From positions 186,001 through 250,000 of the forward strand of contig NZ_JAPEPB010000001.1 of assembly GCF_026340565.1 (NCBI RefSeq): DNA of 64,000 nucleotides, read 5' to 3'. How positions within the stretch are numbered: position 1 is the first letter of the stretch; every line of letters begins with the position of its first letter. The notes below the pieces were generated by a model, which saw nothing but the letters and a program-made list of their open reading frames with translations, did no database searches and was not told the DNA's origin. This DNA comes from Kitasatospora sp. NBC_01287. GTDB taxonomy: Bacteria; Actinomycetota; Actinomycetes; Streptomycetales; Streptomycetaceae. Below, in pieces: positions 42,610 through 50,985 of the stretch. Position numbers and translations under genes: made by a program.

Positions 42610-42698
42610 GGTGGCGCTCCCTTCTCGTAGGGTGGGGCAGGAGGGGTGACCGCCCCAGTTGAGTTGGGGCGGTCGCCTCTCGCTCACTTGCTGGTGTG

Positions 42699-42938
42699 TC
42701 AGGCGCCGATCAGGTGGTCGTACTGGCCAGCGGCGAAGGCGTCGCGCAGCTTGCGCAGCTCACCGGGGGTGCCGGTGACCACGGCGCCGTCGTTGTTGAT
42801 GTTGGCGAGCGCCACCAGGCCGTCCCCGGCGTCGGCGACCGCGAAGCACTCCACCGTGTCGTCCAGGTGGGAGTACGACGCCACCGACCAGGCCAGGCCC
42901 GGGTGCGACGCCGGGTTGAAGTCCACGGACTTGTCCAC
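42699..42938 (-). CDS. DUF397-like small protein, 79 aa
   Basis: The layout W-x3-SYS, then ECFAVAD, a short beta hairpin GLVALANIN and TPGELRKLRDAFAAGQYD follows the DUF397 pattern of small streptomycete proteins that accompany XRE regulators. The GTG start at 42938 has AGAGGAA upstream. An XRE/DUF5919 regulator lies nearby in the opposite direction, as is usual for such pairs. It may sequester or tune that regulator. Confidence 0.65.
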   Translation of the reverse strand: MDKSVDFNPASHPGLAWSVASYSHLDDTVECFAVADAGDGLVALANINNDGAVVTGTPGELRKLRDAFAAGQYDHLIGA

Positions 42939-43142
42939 GTGCGTTCCTCTTTCTCGTCTGCGGGTACGGCGGGCGCCGTGCCCGGTGGTGCTGCCGCTGC
43001 GCGGCGCCGCACAGCGGGTGGTGCCCCGTCCCGGCGGAGGTGTTGACGCTTCCCGTCCGCCGGGACGGGAGCCTTGGAGACCGCTCTGGTCACGGCCGGG
43101 GGAGGCACGGAACGCCGCACGGCGGGGCCGCGTACGGGGCCA

Positions 43143-43307
43143 TCACGCGGCCCCGCCGGTGCAACTGGGACACGTGCACGGTGGCCAACCGTTCGCCGGG
43201 TGCTCCGCAACTCGGGCACTGGTCTCCGGGTCGTACTCGTCCAGCGGATTGCCGGCGGCGGGTTGCTTGCGCTGCTCCGTCTTGTACTCGGCGTACGTCT
43301 TCGGCAC
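43143..43307 (-). CDS. 54-aa peptide ending in a CxCxxC motif
   Basis: A GTG start at 43307 is preceded by GGAGGAG at good spacing. The peptide is charged at the N-terminus (TYAEYKTEQRKQ), has an acidic middle, and ends WPPCTCPSCTGGAA. The Cys cluster could bind metal, or the peptide could be a precursor whose C-terminus is modified by the JmjC enzyme encoded two genes downstream. It is the first gene of the minus-strand cassette, divergent from the XRE regulator. Confidence 0.6.
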   Translation of the reverse strand: MPKTYAEYKTEQRKQPAAGNPLDEYDPETSARVAEHPANGWPPCTCPSCTGGAA

Positions 43308-43455
43308 GGACTGCTCCTCCGTTCGGGCCGGTGGGCTTCCTCGGCGCACTGTCGATCCTTCGCTCCCAGGTGGGCCAAAGCACCCCCGTATGCGAGACAT
43401 GAAGGCGGTCTACGCGCTAGCGTCCAAGAAGGCCCAAACGTCCGGGGGATGACTC

Positions 43456-44208
43456 TTGAACATCGCTCTCCGACGAGGTATGGCAGCTGCCAACCTCACA
43501 CCGCATCAGCTGGCGACCCGCATTGGTGTCACACCCAAGACCGTGGAACGCTGGCTATCGAACGCGGCGTTAGTACCGCATCAGAGGAACCGAAACGACG
43601 TGTGCGCAGCCCTAGGGGTTGATGAGCAAGTGATCTGGCCCAACGCTGTCCGGGCGAACATCAAGACCGGACACGACCGAGAGGTGTTCGCCGCCTACCC
43701 GTACCGCTCAACATGCCCAACGTCGGTATGGGGTCAGCTGATTGGCGATGCTACAAACGACATCTTCCTGGCCGGTTACACGAACTACTTCGTGTGGCTG
43801 AAGCAGCCCGCTCTACACCAGACGCTACGACGCAAGGCAGAGGCCGGGTGCAGGGTCCGGTTCCTCCTGGGTGACCCGGACTCGGACACTACTCGACAGC
43901 GGGAGCGCATCGAAGGCGTGGCGCTGACTGTCTCGACCCGGATTCGTATCACCTTGGAGCACCTCGAAAAGCTCTCCGGCGTTGAGGGTGTCGAAGCTCG
44001 GTTCAGCGCACCCGACGACGGACCCAATCACGTGAGTCTCTCGGTCTTCCGATTCGACAATGATGCGCTGGTGACTCCACATCTGGCTCGGGTGGTTGGC
44101 CACGACTCTCCGATGATGCACCTTCGCCGGTCACAGGACGGCGGAATGTTCGATCGTTTTGCAGAACACGCCGAGGAACTATGGGGGCGCGGCTTCCCCA
44201 CCCGCTGA
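43456..44208 (+). CDS. XRE-family regulator with C-terminal DUF5919-like domain, 250 aa
   Basis: The N-terminal helix-turn-helix (LTPHQLATRIGVTPKTVERWL) is followed by a ~170-residue domain with GYTNYFVWL and RVRFLLGDPDS, the pattern of DUF5919. Start is TTG at 43456; the family usually begins MNxALR, which supports it over the internal ATG at 43480. It faces the cassette across a 148-bp intergenic region containing the palindrome CGCTAGCG and is the likely regulator of that cassette. GC is visibly lower than in neighbouring chromosomal genes, consistent with transfer. Confidence 0.85.
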   Translation: MNIALRRGMAAANLTPHQLATRIGVTPKTVERWLSNAALVPHQRNRNDVCAALGVDEQVIWPNAVRANIKTGHDREVFAAYPYRSTCPTSVWGQLIGDATNDIFLAGYTNYFVWLKQPALHQTLRRKAEAGCRVRFLLGDPDSDTTRQRERIEGVALTVSTRIRITLEHLEKLSGVEGVEARFSAPDDGPNHVSLSVFRFDNDALVTPHLARVVGHDSPMMHLRRSQDGGMFDRFAEHAEELWGRGFPTR

Positions 44209-44216
44209 CCAAGCAC

Positions 44217-44269
44217 AAACGGCCCCCGCCCCGACCACCCGCAGCGGGAGGAAGGGACGGGGGCCGTTT
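44217..44269. terminator. Bidirectional terminator
   Basis: A 16-bp arm beginning AAACGGCCCCCG (44217-44232) pairs with 44254-44269 with one mismatch, flanked by A and T runs. It sits between two convergent genes, the plus-strand regulator and the minus-strand capsid remnant, and should serve both. Confidence 0.85.
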
Positions 44270-44282
44270 TGGTCCCTCGGGT

Positions 44283-44863
44283 TCAGAGGGCATTGGTGAG
44301 GCGGGCAGCCGCCTTGCCGCCGAACATGGCTATGCCGCAGTAGAACTCGATCCGAGTGCGGTAGACGGGCTTGTCGTGAGCCTCGCCGAGGTCGGTGGCC
44401 TGGATGCCGCCGTTGGTCAGCCCCGTGACCCCGGCCTCGGCCTCGGAGCCGCCGAACCGGACGGCGTAAACGTCACCCGTCTCCTTGCCGCCGGTGCCAA
44501 CAGTCAGCGGGAGGACATCGGTGCCGTCGAGCTTCTGGCCGGGCTCCAACATGGGGACGCCGTTCCACATGGTCACGTGCTTGCCGTCGATCTGTGCGGT
44601 GAGCAACTCGGAGCCGCCGAGCCGCCGGAACCCGGAGCGGACCTTGGGTCGATGTTCAAAGCCGCGGCGGCGGTCTCGTTGGACTCGCGCTGCCGCTCGG
44701 GGCTGGTGGTCTCGTCCGTCAGCACGGACAGGCGGATAGCCGAGACGCCCCGCAGGCGCCCGGAGAACACGGTGCCCTCGGTACCGGGCAGGGTCGTCCT
44801 AGTCATACCCTCCGGGGAGGGGGACGAATTCCGCAGGTCACGGGTAAGGGTGGCGGTCGACAC
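44283..44863 (-). pseudogene. Phage major capsid protein remnant, frameshifted
   Basis: The C-terminal 107 residues contain MWNGVPMLEPG, GDVYAVRFGG, GLTNGGIQ and RTRIEFYCGIAMFGGKAAAR, typical of the end of HK97-type actinophage capsid proteins. The upstream part starts at a GTG at 44863 with GGAG and reads to ALNIDP in a different frame. The frames join at GACCCAAGG near 44645, where one missing C would restore NIDPKVRSGF. The total, about 190 codons, is short for a capsid protein, so there has also been a deletion. Confidence 0.7.
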
Positions 44864-44898
44864 CGGGGGTCACTCCAGAACTGGTAGTCCAGAGTGTT

Positions 44899-45236
44899 GG
44901 GGTCGGCGAGCACCTCCCAGGGCACCGTGCCCTGTCCGATGTCCACGCGGGTGGTGCTCAGGGCGATCGGGCGCCGCACTTCGTCCGCGCCGCCCGCGAG
45001 ATCGAGGTGCCCCCGGTTCTTCGCGGTCTTCGGCCGCGTCGAGGGGACGAACAGCGGTCCGACGCCGTCCGGGCTGCCCGGGTGGACGGCCGAGTGGACG
45101 GCCGAGCAGCCATCGGCCGGACCATCAACGACCGTACCGTCGGCGGCGGGCTCCCGTTGCAGGGCTCGCGCCCAGAAGCGGGCCAGACGCGGGGGGCCGA
45201 CGGCTCGATCACGACCGCGATCAGCTCCGTCGGCAT
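44899..45236 (-). pseudogene. Two-domain VOC/glyoxalase-like gene, 5' fragment
   Basis: The frame begins MPTELIAVVIEPSAP at an ATG with an upstream GGAAG. It shifts frame in a run of six C near 45190, and continues RLARFWARAL ... KTAKNRGHLDL ... TVPWEVLADP before the insertion. These are the standard landmarks of a VOC first domain. The gene has therefore lost function twice: by a 1-nt change in the C run and by the 4.25-kb insertion. The 3' half is at 40212-40652. Confidence 0.8.
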
Positions 45237-45311
45237 GCGGGTGCTTCCTTTCGGTCAAGGGCCGGAGGCGATCGGCTGCAGGTGCGGATCAGCTGTGGGT
45301 TCTGACCTCGA

Positions 45312-45959
45312 TCAGGGGGTTCGGGGGGCGTACCGGCCGAGCTGCCGCGCACAGGCCTCCTGCGCCGCGGTGGGGAGCAGGTCGCGCGAGCGGGCGAACA
45401 ACCGGTACAGGGCGGGGCCGTAGCGGTCGGCGAGGGCGGCGTTGTGCGCCAGCACGTCGAGTTCGTTGGCAGCCGTGATCGCGAGGAAGGCGCGCAGGTC
45501 GGACTCCGGCGGAGTGTGCTCACGGCCGGTGAGGCGGTCGCGGAAGACCACCGGTCGCCCGATGCCCAACTGCGGATAGACGACGCCGCGGTCGCAGCTC
45601 GCGTACAGGTGGACCAGCGCCTCGGCCTCCTCGCCGATCAGCTCGGCGAGGAGCCCGCGCTCGGCGGTCCCCGCCAGGGCCTGGTCGAAACCGTCGGTGC
45701 CGTACGCCGCGTGGCACAGCCCCGCGACCCGCACGTGCGGATCGGCGCCCCACTCGCCCAGGAGGTCCGCGACACGGATCAGGTGCGCCAGGAGCGTTCC
45801 GCCAGGGTGGGGCAGCTCGCCGGCGCCCCGGGCGCGCAAGAACTCCTCGGCGGCGGGCCACGCCTCGGCACGGCCGGAGCCGCTGCCCGGTGAACCGGCG
45901 TCGGACGGGTCGATCTGCCGCATCACGCCTCCCCCTGTGGTCGGGTCGGTGGTGGTCAT
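45312..45959 (-). CDS. HD-like helical protein, 215 aa (DUF6817-like)
   Basis: The all-helical sequence contains GGTLLAHLIRVADLLGEWG, AGLCHAAYGTDGF and NELDVLAHNA, a His/Asp arrangement like HD-domain proteins and similar to DUF6817. The ATG at 45959 has AGGAG five bases upstream. Upstream (46090-46125) the minus strand carries TTGACT in a short AT-richer stretch, a possible promoter. The 45960-46203 gap holds nothing else I can identify. A metal-dependent hydrolase role is plausible but not shown. Confidence 0.7.
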   Translation of the reverse strand: MTTTDPTTGGGVMRQIDPSDAGSPGSGSGRAEAWPAAEEFLRARGAGELPHPGGTLLAHLIRVADLLGEWGADPHVRVAGLCHAAYGTDGFDQALAGTAERGLLAELIGEEAEALVHLYASCDRGVVYPQLGIGRPVVFRDRLTGREHTPPESDLRAFLAITAANELDVLAHNAALADRYGPALYRLFARSRDLLPTAAQEACARQLGRYAPRTP

Positions 45960-46203
45960 GTGCGCTCCTGTCGTTCTCGGGAGACCGGGTCGGCTCCCGC
46001 CACGCCCGTTCCACCGCGTTCTGATCGAGGAAGAGCGGCGGGCAGGTTGCCGCCCCGCGCCCTCCAGCGATGATCACGCATCCCGGAAATCCAAGTCAAT
46101 CCAGGGGTTTGCTGGCACATACCCAAGCAGAATCTTGGCCTACTGCTGCCCGCCCGCGAGCAGGGCGCCGGCCCGGCGGCCAAGGTGCCCCGACTCCCGC
46201 AGC

Positions 46204-47352
46204 TCAGGACGGCGCCGGCCCGATTCCCACACCGGCGACATGATGCCGGCGGCCCTCCCGGAGGATCAGGGCGAACAGGACCAGGGCCGCCGCCGCGAGA
46301 GCGGCACCGCCGCTTCGCAGCGCGGCGGGCGTGACCAGTGCGGCGACAGCGAGCGCGGCCGCGATCCGGGCCCGCGGCCAGTCGCCCGCCAGTGCGCGGT
46401 GGAAGCAGGCGAGCCCGACCAGATAGAGGGAGATGCCGAGCGGCAACAGGAGGGCGGCGAGGTCGTGCTGGCGGGGGGCACGGTGGAACTCGTCGATGGC
46501 CTTCTCCATGCCCACCGCCGCGACCACGATCCCGAGGATGATCAGGTAGTAGGCGTAGCCGAAGGAGTGGACAGCGACGCGGGGGCGACGTTCCAACGGG
46601 ACCCGCTCCAGCCGGGCCTGGCTCTCGCGGTCCTCACGGCCGAAGTAGAGCCACCACATCTGCGCGCTCAGCACCAGCGCCAGGAGCGCGCCCACCACCG
46701 CGGTCCCCACGCTGCCGCCCTGCGAGGTCGCCGCGCCGACCTCGGTGATCGACTCGCCCAGCACGATGATCACCGCGAGTCCGTGGCGCTCCACGAAGTG
46801 CCCGACCCCGACCGCGAACCCACCGGTTCCGGTCACCAGCGGGGTCACCACCTCCATCACGGCGGCCAACGCCCAGAGCCACAGCCGCACCTGCGCCGGT
46901 ACCGCCCCCGCGGCCAGCACCACGAGGGCGCTGGCGAGGTTCAGCGGTCCGACCCGCACGATGCCGCGGTGCCCGGAGGTGCCGATGAACCCGACCAGGT
47001 GGGCCGAGACGACCAGGAGGTAGCCGGCACCGAAGACCAGCGCCCAGGAACTCTGCCCGACCGCCTTCGGGACCGCCATCGCCATCAGGAAGAACCCGGC
47101 CGTGCCGGCCAGCAGGAGCAGGCGCGGGCCGGTGCGCTCCAGATCGAGCGCGTTGGTCAGCCAGGCGTAGCCGGAGTACATCCACCAGATGATCACCAGG
47201 AGCACGGCCACCCGTCCCGTGCTGAGCAGCGTGGGCGCGGCCACGAGGATCGAGGCGACCTGGGTGATCGTGAAGACGAAGACCAGGTCGAAGAAGAGTT
47301 CCAGCGGTCGGACGGACTCCGCCGCGCCCGGGACGGCCCTCTCATCGGTCAC
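46204..47352 (-). CDS. Low-temperature-requirement A (LtrA)-family membrane protein, 382 aa
   Basis: The signature RPLELFFDLVFVFTITQVA stands at the N-terminus, followed by about ten to twelve hydrophobic segments and the conserved VERHGLAVIIVLGESI loop. These define the LtrA family, whose biochemical role is not settled. The GTG at 47352 gives the usual family length; the longer frame to 47871 covers low-quality sequence. It is divergent from the killer-toxin-like gene. Confidence 0.9.
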   Translation of the reverse strand: MTDERAVPGAAESVRPLELFFDLVFVFTITQVASILVAAPTLLSTGRVAVLLVIIWWMYSGYAWLTNALDLERTGPRLLLLAGTAGFFLMAMAVPKAVGQSSWALVFGAGYLLVVSAHLVGFIGTSGHRGIVRVGPLNLASALVVLAAGAVPAQVRLWLWALAAVMEVVTPLVTGTGGFAVGVGHFVERHGLAVIIVLGESITEVGAATSQGGSVGTAVVGALLALVLSAQMWWLYFGREDRESQARLERVPLERRPRVAVHSFGYAYYLIILGIVVAAVGMEKAIDEFHRAPRQHDLAALLLPLGISLYLVGLACFHRALAGDWPRARIAAALAVAALVTPAALRSGGAALAAAALVLFALILREGRRHHVAGVGIGPAPS

Positions 47353-47782
47353 GGTCGAGATTGTCGCAGCACCCCGCCGGCCCACCAGGGCAGCCACCGC
47401 GTCCCCGGCGCGCCCGGCCCAGCGAGGGGCGGCAGCGCGGCGAGGGGCGGCGCGGCGGGCAAACCGGCGCGGGTCGGTCGCGTGTGCCGGTGGGCTCCAC
47501 GATCGGGTGATCTCCGCCCGAGACGGTTCGCATTCGGAGTGTTGCCGCCGGGTGAGGCACAGGCGGTCGCTACGTTGGCGATTCCGGGTCCACCGGCCGC
47601 GTCCCCACCAGGGGCCGGGGGCAGGAGCCGGGCCGGCGTTCGGCCGATCGGTCGCATGATCTCGACGACTCGACAGCTTGACGACTCGACGACTCGACGA
47701 CTCGACGGAGCACCGTTTCGCCAGGGCGCCACCTCGCCGACCGGGGCCTGCCGTTCGTCGGCCTCGATACCAAGGAGAACCT
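47353..47782. other. Divergent intergenic region with octamer tandem repeats
   Basis: This 430-bp gap between the LtrA-like and killer-toxin-like genes holds a run of direct repeats GACTCGAC/GACGACTC at about 47661-47707. Downstream of the repeats lie ~75 bp of ordinary sequence and an AAGGAG site. The repeats could be a regulator target or simple slippage DNA. No gene is visible. Confidence 0.6.
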
Positions 47783-48136
47783 GTGATCTCGAAGAAGAAG
47801 AGGCTCGCGCGGTCCTTCGCCGTGGCACTCGCCACGGCCGCGGCCTTCACCGTCACCGTACCGAGCGGCAACGCCTACGCCATCGACCACATCCAGTGCG
47901 TCGGCGGCGAGAACTTCCTGAAGATCTGGTCGCACCTCGACGGCCGCCAGAGCGTCGACTGCTACGCGAACGCCGGAAAGATCGACTTCGGCGGGTGGTG
48001 GGTCGACCGGATCTCCACGGGGAACAACGACCTGATCTACTACGACGACAACGGCGACTCGGTGCGGATCGACCGCTGGCACGACATCACCTTCCCGAAC
48101 CAGCCGCCGAAGGTCGACGCCATTCAGATCCTGTGA
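47783..48136 (+). CDS. Secreted beta/gamma-crystallin protein, Streptomyces killer-toxin-like, 117 aa
   Basis: A signal peptide (KKKRLARSFAVALATAAAFT ... SGNAYA) precedes a mature protein of about 83 residues starting IDHIQC. The phrases WWVDRISTGNNDLIYYDD and DITFPNQPPKVDAIQIL match the SKLP family, single-domain beta/gamma-crystallin folds with antifungal activity in one characterised member. Two Cys probably form a disulfide. The GTG at 47783 has AAGGAG at good spacing. A perfect hairpin terminator follows. Confidence 0.85.
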   Translation: MISKKKRLARSFAVALATAAAFTVTVPSGNAYAIDHIQCVGGENFLKIWSHLDGRQSVDCYANAGKIDFGGWWVDRISTGNNDLIYYDDNGDSVRIDRWHDITFPNQPPKVDAIQIL

Positions 48137-48216
48137 CGCGCTGACCGGCCGACCGCCTGGGGCCGCAGCCCGCCGGCAGGGCGCGACCCCAGGCGTCCAC
48201 CTCCGGCACGGCGACA

Positions 48217-48247
48217 GCGAACGCCCGTTCAGGGCACGGGCGTTCGC
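48217..48247 (+). terminator. Perfect 12-bp hairpin terminator
   Basis: GCGAACGCCCGT (48217-48228) pairs perfectly with 48236-48247 around a 7-nt loop, about 80 bp after the killer-toxin-like gene. Confidence 0.8.
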
Positions 48248-48397
48248 CCTGCCGGGCCGCACGGCTGCCGCCCGCCCCTGAGACCGGTCCGGCCGGCGCC
48301 TGCGGGGTCGTCAGGGTCACGCTTCGGGTTCCGCGGGGGTTCGGCTCCGCCGCTCTGACGACGTGGGGCGGGCTGCTCGGCTCCTAACGTCCCTGTC

Positions 48398-49600
48398 ATG
48401 ACTCGCATCCGTCGCACCGCCGTAGCCGTCGTCCTCGCCCTGGTCCTGCCGCTGCCGATCATCGGAGCGGGCGCCGCGTTCGCCGCCGCCGGGCAGCCCC
48501 CAGCTGCCACGGCCACCACCGCCACCACCCTGGCCCCGACCGGCCAGGGCGTTCAGCTGGAGCTCCCGCGCCCGACCGGCCCGCACGCGGTCGGCGTCAA
48601 CACGCTGCACCTGGTCGACCAGGACCGCCCGGACCCGTGGGTGCCGAGCGCGGGACCGCGGCAGCTGATGGTGTCGATGTACTACCCCGCCCACGCCGGC
48701 ACCGGCCGGCCCGCCCCCTACATGACCACCGAGGAGGCCCGGCTCTTCCTGAACATGGAGGGGCTCGACGGCGCGTTCCCGGCACAGGCGCTGGCCGACA
48801 CCCGTACCTACGCGTCCACCGACGCCCGCCCGGAGCACGGCAGATACCCGCTGGTGGTGCTCTCACCCGGCTTCGGACTGCCGCGCCAGACGCTCACCGG
48901 CCTCGCCGTCGACCTGGCCAGCCGCGGCTACGTCGTCGCGCTCGTCGACCACACCTACGAGGACTCCGGGACGACCTTCCCCGACGGGCAGACGCTCGGC
49001 TGCGCGCTCTGCGACCTGTCGAACGTGTCGGACGCCGAGTCCCTGCAGAGCCGGGCCAAGGACGTCTCGTTCGTGCTGGACCAGCTGACCGGCCGCCATC
49101 CGGCCTGGCAGAACGCGCAGTTGATCGATCGCGAGCGGATCGGCATGGCCGGGCACTCGCTCGGCGGCGCCGCGGTCATCCCGACCATGGCGGCCGACCA
49201 GCGGGTGCGGGCCGGCGCCGACCTGGACGGCAGGTTCTTCGTGCCGGTGCCGGCCGGCGGCCTCGGCGGCCGCCCGGTGCTGCTGCTCGGCAACCCGGCG
49301 AACCACGCCGTGGGCGGCGACGAGCCGAGCTGGGCGGCGAACTGGCCGGACCTCGACGGCTGGAAGCGCTGGCTGACCGTCACCGGGTCCACCCACGTCA
49401 GCTTCACCGACGTGCCGGTGCTCGCCGACGAAGCGGGCATCACCGGCGTGGACGGCTCGATCCCGTCGGTGCGCGCCGAGCAGCTCACCCGCGCCTACGT
49501 CGCGGCCTTCTTCGACGAGCAGCTGAAGGGCATCCCGCGGCCGCTGCTGGACGGCCCGTCGCCGGCCGATCCGGAGGTCGTCTTCCAGCAGCAGCCCTGA
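48398..49600 (+). CDS. Secreted alpha/beta-hydrolase (lipase/PAF-acetylhydrolase-like), 400 aa
   Basis: A signal peptide (residues ~1-31, ending AFAAAG) is followed by an alpha/beta-hydrolase with nucleophile elbow GMAGHSLGGAAV near residue 253. A likely acid lies in GADLDGRF and the catalytic His in GSTHVSFTD. LVVLSPGFGLPRQTL forms the oxyanion region, and a CALC pair may make a small disulfide. The layout resembles platelet-activating-factor acetylhydrolase-type esterases. It stands alone, with its own start. Confidence 0.88.
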   Translation: MTRIRRTAVAVVLALVLPLPIIGAGAAFAAAGQPPAATATTATTLAPTGQGVQLELPRPTGPHAVGVNTLHLVDQDRPDPWVPSAGPRQLMVSMYYPAHAGTGRPAPYMTTEEARLFLNMEGLDGAFPAQALADTRTYASTDARPEHGRYPLVVLSPGFGLPRQTLTGLAVDLASRGYVVALVDHTYEDSGTTFPDGQTLGCALCDLSNVSDAESLQSRAKDVSFVLDQLTGRHPAWQNAQLIDRERIGMAGHSLGGAAVIPTMAADQRVRAGADLDGRFFVPVPAGGLGGRPVLLLGNPANHAVGGDEPSWAANWPDLDGWKRWLTVTGSTHVSFTDVPVLADEAGITGVDGSIPSVRAEQLTRAYVAAFFDEQLKGIPRPLLDGPSPADPEVVFQQQP

Positions 49601-49707
49601 CACCGCGTCGCCGGGGCGGGGCGAGGTGCTGCGGCCGCGCCTCGCCCCGGCTCCCGGCGAACCGGTCGGCCCGGTCGGCCCGGCCTGTCCGGTCGGCCCG
49701 GCCTGCC

Positions 49708-50733
49708 TCAGCCGTGCCAGCCCCCCACCGCGCCGAGGAGCGCCAGCAGCACGCAGGGACCGATGGTGGCCACCGGGTAGCAGAGGAGGACCGCGACGAA
49801 CTCGCGCAGCATCGCGCTCGGCCAGTAGTACGCGGCCGTCGGCGCCCCGAGCACCTGACCGCGCACCCCCGCCCGGCGGGCCAGGATGGCGGAGCGCAGC
49901 ACGTGGAAGCTGCTGGTGACGATCAGGCAGCGGTAACCCGGCCGCTCCGCCGCCATCAAGGCGTCGCTGAACTTCAGGTTCTCCTCGGTGCTGGTCGAGC
50001 GGTCCTCGCGGCGCAGCAGCTCCGGAGCGACGCCGCGCCCGGTGAGGAAGTCCGCCATCGCCGCGGCCTCGCTGCGCGACTCGTCCGTCCCCTTCCCCCC
50101 GGACAGCACCAGCGGCGGCACCCGGCCCCACCGCGCCTGGGCCAGTTGCACGCCCAGCCCGCGCTCCAGCCGCGCCGCGAGCAGCGGCGGCACCCGGTGG
50201 CCGTCCACCAGCCCGGCACCGAGCACCACCACGAAGTCCACCTCCCGCCGCACCGTCAGCCGGGCGTAGAGAGCCGCGTACCCGACGAAGCAGAGCAGCA
50301 GGAACGAGAAGTAGCCCGCCACCAGCAGCACGGCGGCCGCCGCCGCGCGCAGCGGCCGGGAGTCGACGCTCACCGCGGCCGCCAGCAGCCCCAGCACCCC
50401 GAACGCGGCCAGACCCGCCACCAGCGACAGCAGATTGGCCGGCCCACCGCCCTCGCGCCGCAGCATGGTGATCCCGTTGGCCACCAGCAGCACCGCGGTG
50501 GCCACCGCGCTCGCCCCGACCAGCAGCGGTAGCACGGCCAGCACGGCGGTGTGCGCCTCGTCGGGCAGCGGGCCGAACCCGCCGAGCGCACCGGCCAGGA
50601 GCAGGCAGCCGAGCGCCAGGCCGAGGAGCACGGCATTGCCGAAGCGCCGGCGGTCACGCCGCGTCCGGTGCGCGAACAGCAGGGCGAACAGGGCCGACAG
50701 GGCGAGCAGGGCCACGGGGATCACGGCGGACAT
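49708..50733 (-). CDS. YdcF/DUF218-family membrane protein, 341 aa
   Basis: Four to five N-terminal membrane helices are followed by the DUF218 domain with VVVLGAGLVDGHRVPPLLAARL, LSGGKGTDESRSEA, STSTEENLKFS and SSFHVLRS, all hallmarks of YdcF/SanA-type proteins. A hydrophobic C-terminal segment follows. Family members bind nucleotides or act in envelope processes; the exact role is unclear. The ATG at 50733 begins the first helix (MSAVIPVALLALSALFALLF). Confidence 0.88.
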   Translation of the reverse strand: MSAVIPVALLALSALFALLFAHRTRRDRRRFGNAVLLGLALGCLLLAGALGGFGPLPDEAHTAVLAVLPLLVGASAVATAVLLVANGITMLRREGGGPANLLSLVAGLAAFGVLGLLAAAVSVDSRPLRAAAAAVLLVAGYFSFLLLCFVGYAALYARLTVRREVDFVVVLGAGLVDGHRVPPLLAARLERGLGVQLAQARWGRVPPLVLSGGKGTDESRSEAAAMADFLTGRGVAPELLRREDRSTSTEENLKFSDALMAAERPGYRCLIVTSSFHVLRSAILARRAGVRGQVLGAPTAAYYWPSAMLREFVAVLLCYPVATIGPCVLLALLGAVGGWHG

Positions 50734-50985
50734 GAGGCGGATGCTAATCGCACCGGGCGGACGATGGGTGGCACCGCGGGTCGAGGCTCGCACGGCCAGT
50801 GGGTCCCGGCGGCGCGGGCCGGCATGCCCGGCACGCCCGGCGGGGCCCGCTCCAGGCGTTGTCAGGCGCACAGCAATTCCGGGTGCAGAGTGTGCTTTCT
50901 GGGGTCCGCAGGGGTGTCTGTCGGGGTTATCCGGTGGTTCGGCCGCTGCCTAGATTCCTCCCGACCGCCTACGAGGGAGATCTTC

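Larger units (their letters stand above)
40653..44898. mobile_element. ~4.25-kb insertion splitting the VOC gene (decayed prophage or integrative element)
   Basis: The VOC gene reads ...PWEVLADP up to 44904-44899 and resumes DPEGNEF... at 40652. The only shared sequence at the joints is GACCC (40652-40648 and 44904-44900 on the minus strand). Between them lie a phage capsid remnant at one end, a divergent regulator/peptide/oxygenase cassette, and small phage-like genes at the other. No integrase or recombinase is present, so this is likely a deleted remnant of a larger element. Confidence 0.75.

Noticed and set aside
40734..44208. Integrase or transposase in the insertion
   Set aside because: No frame shows a tyrosine or serine recombinase or a DDE transposase; none was called.
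44283..44863. Programmed frameshift in a functional capsid gene
   Set aside because: The upstream piece is too short for a capsid protein and the joint is not a proper slippery heptamer; decay is simpler.
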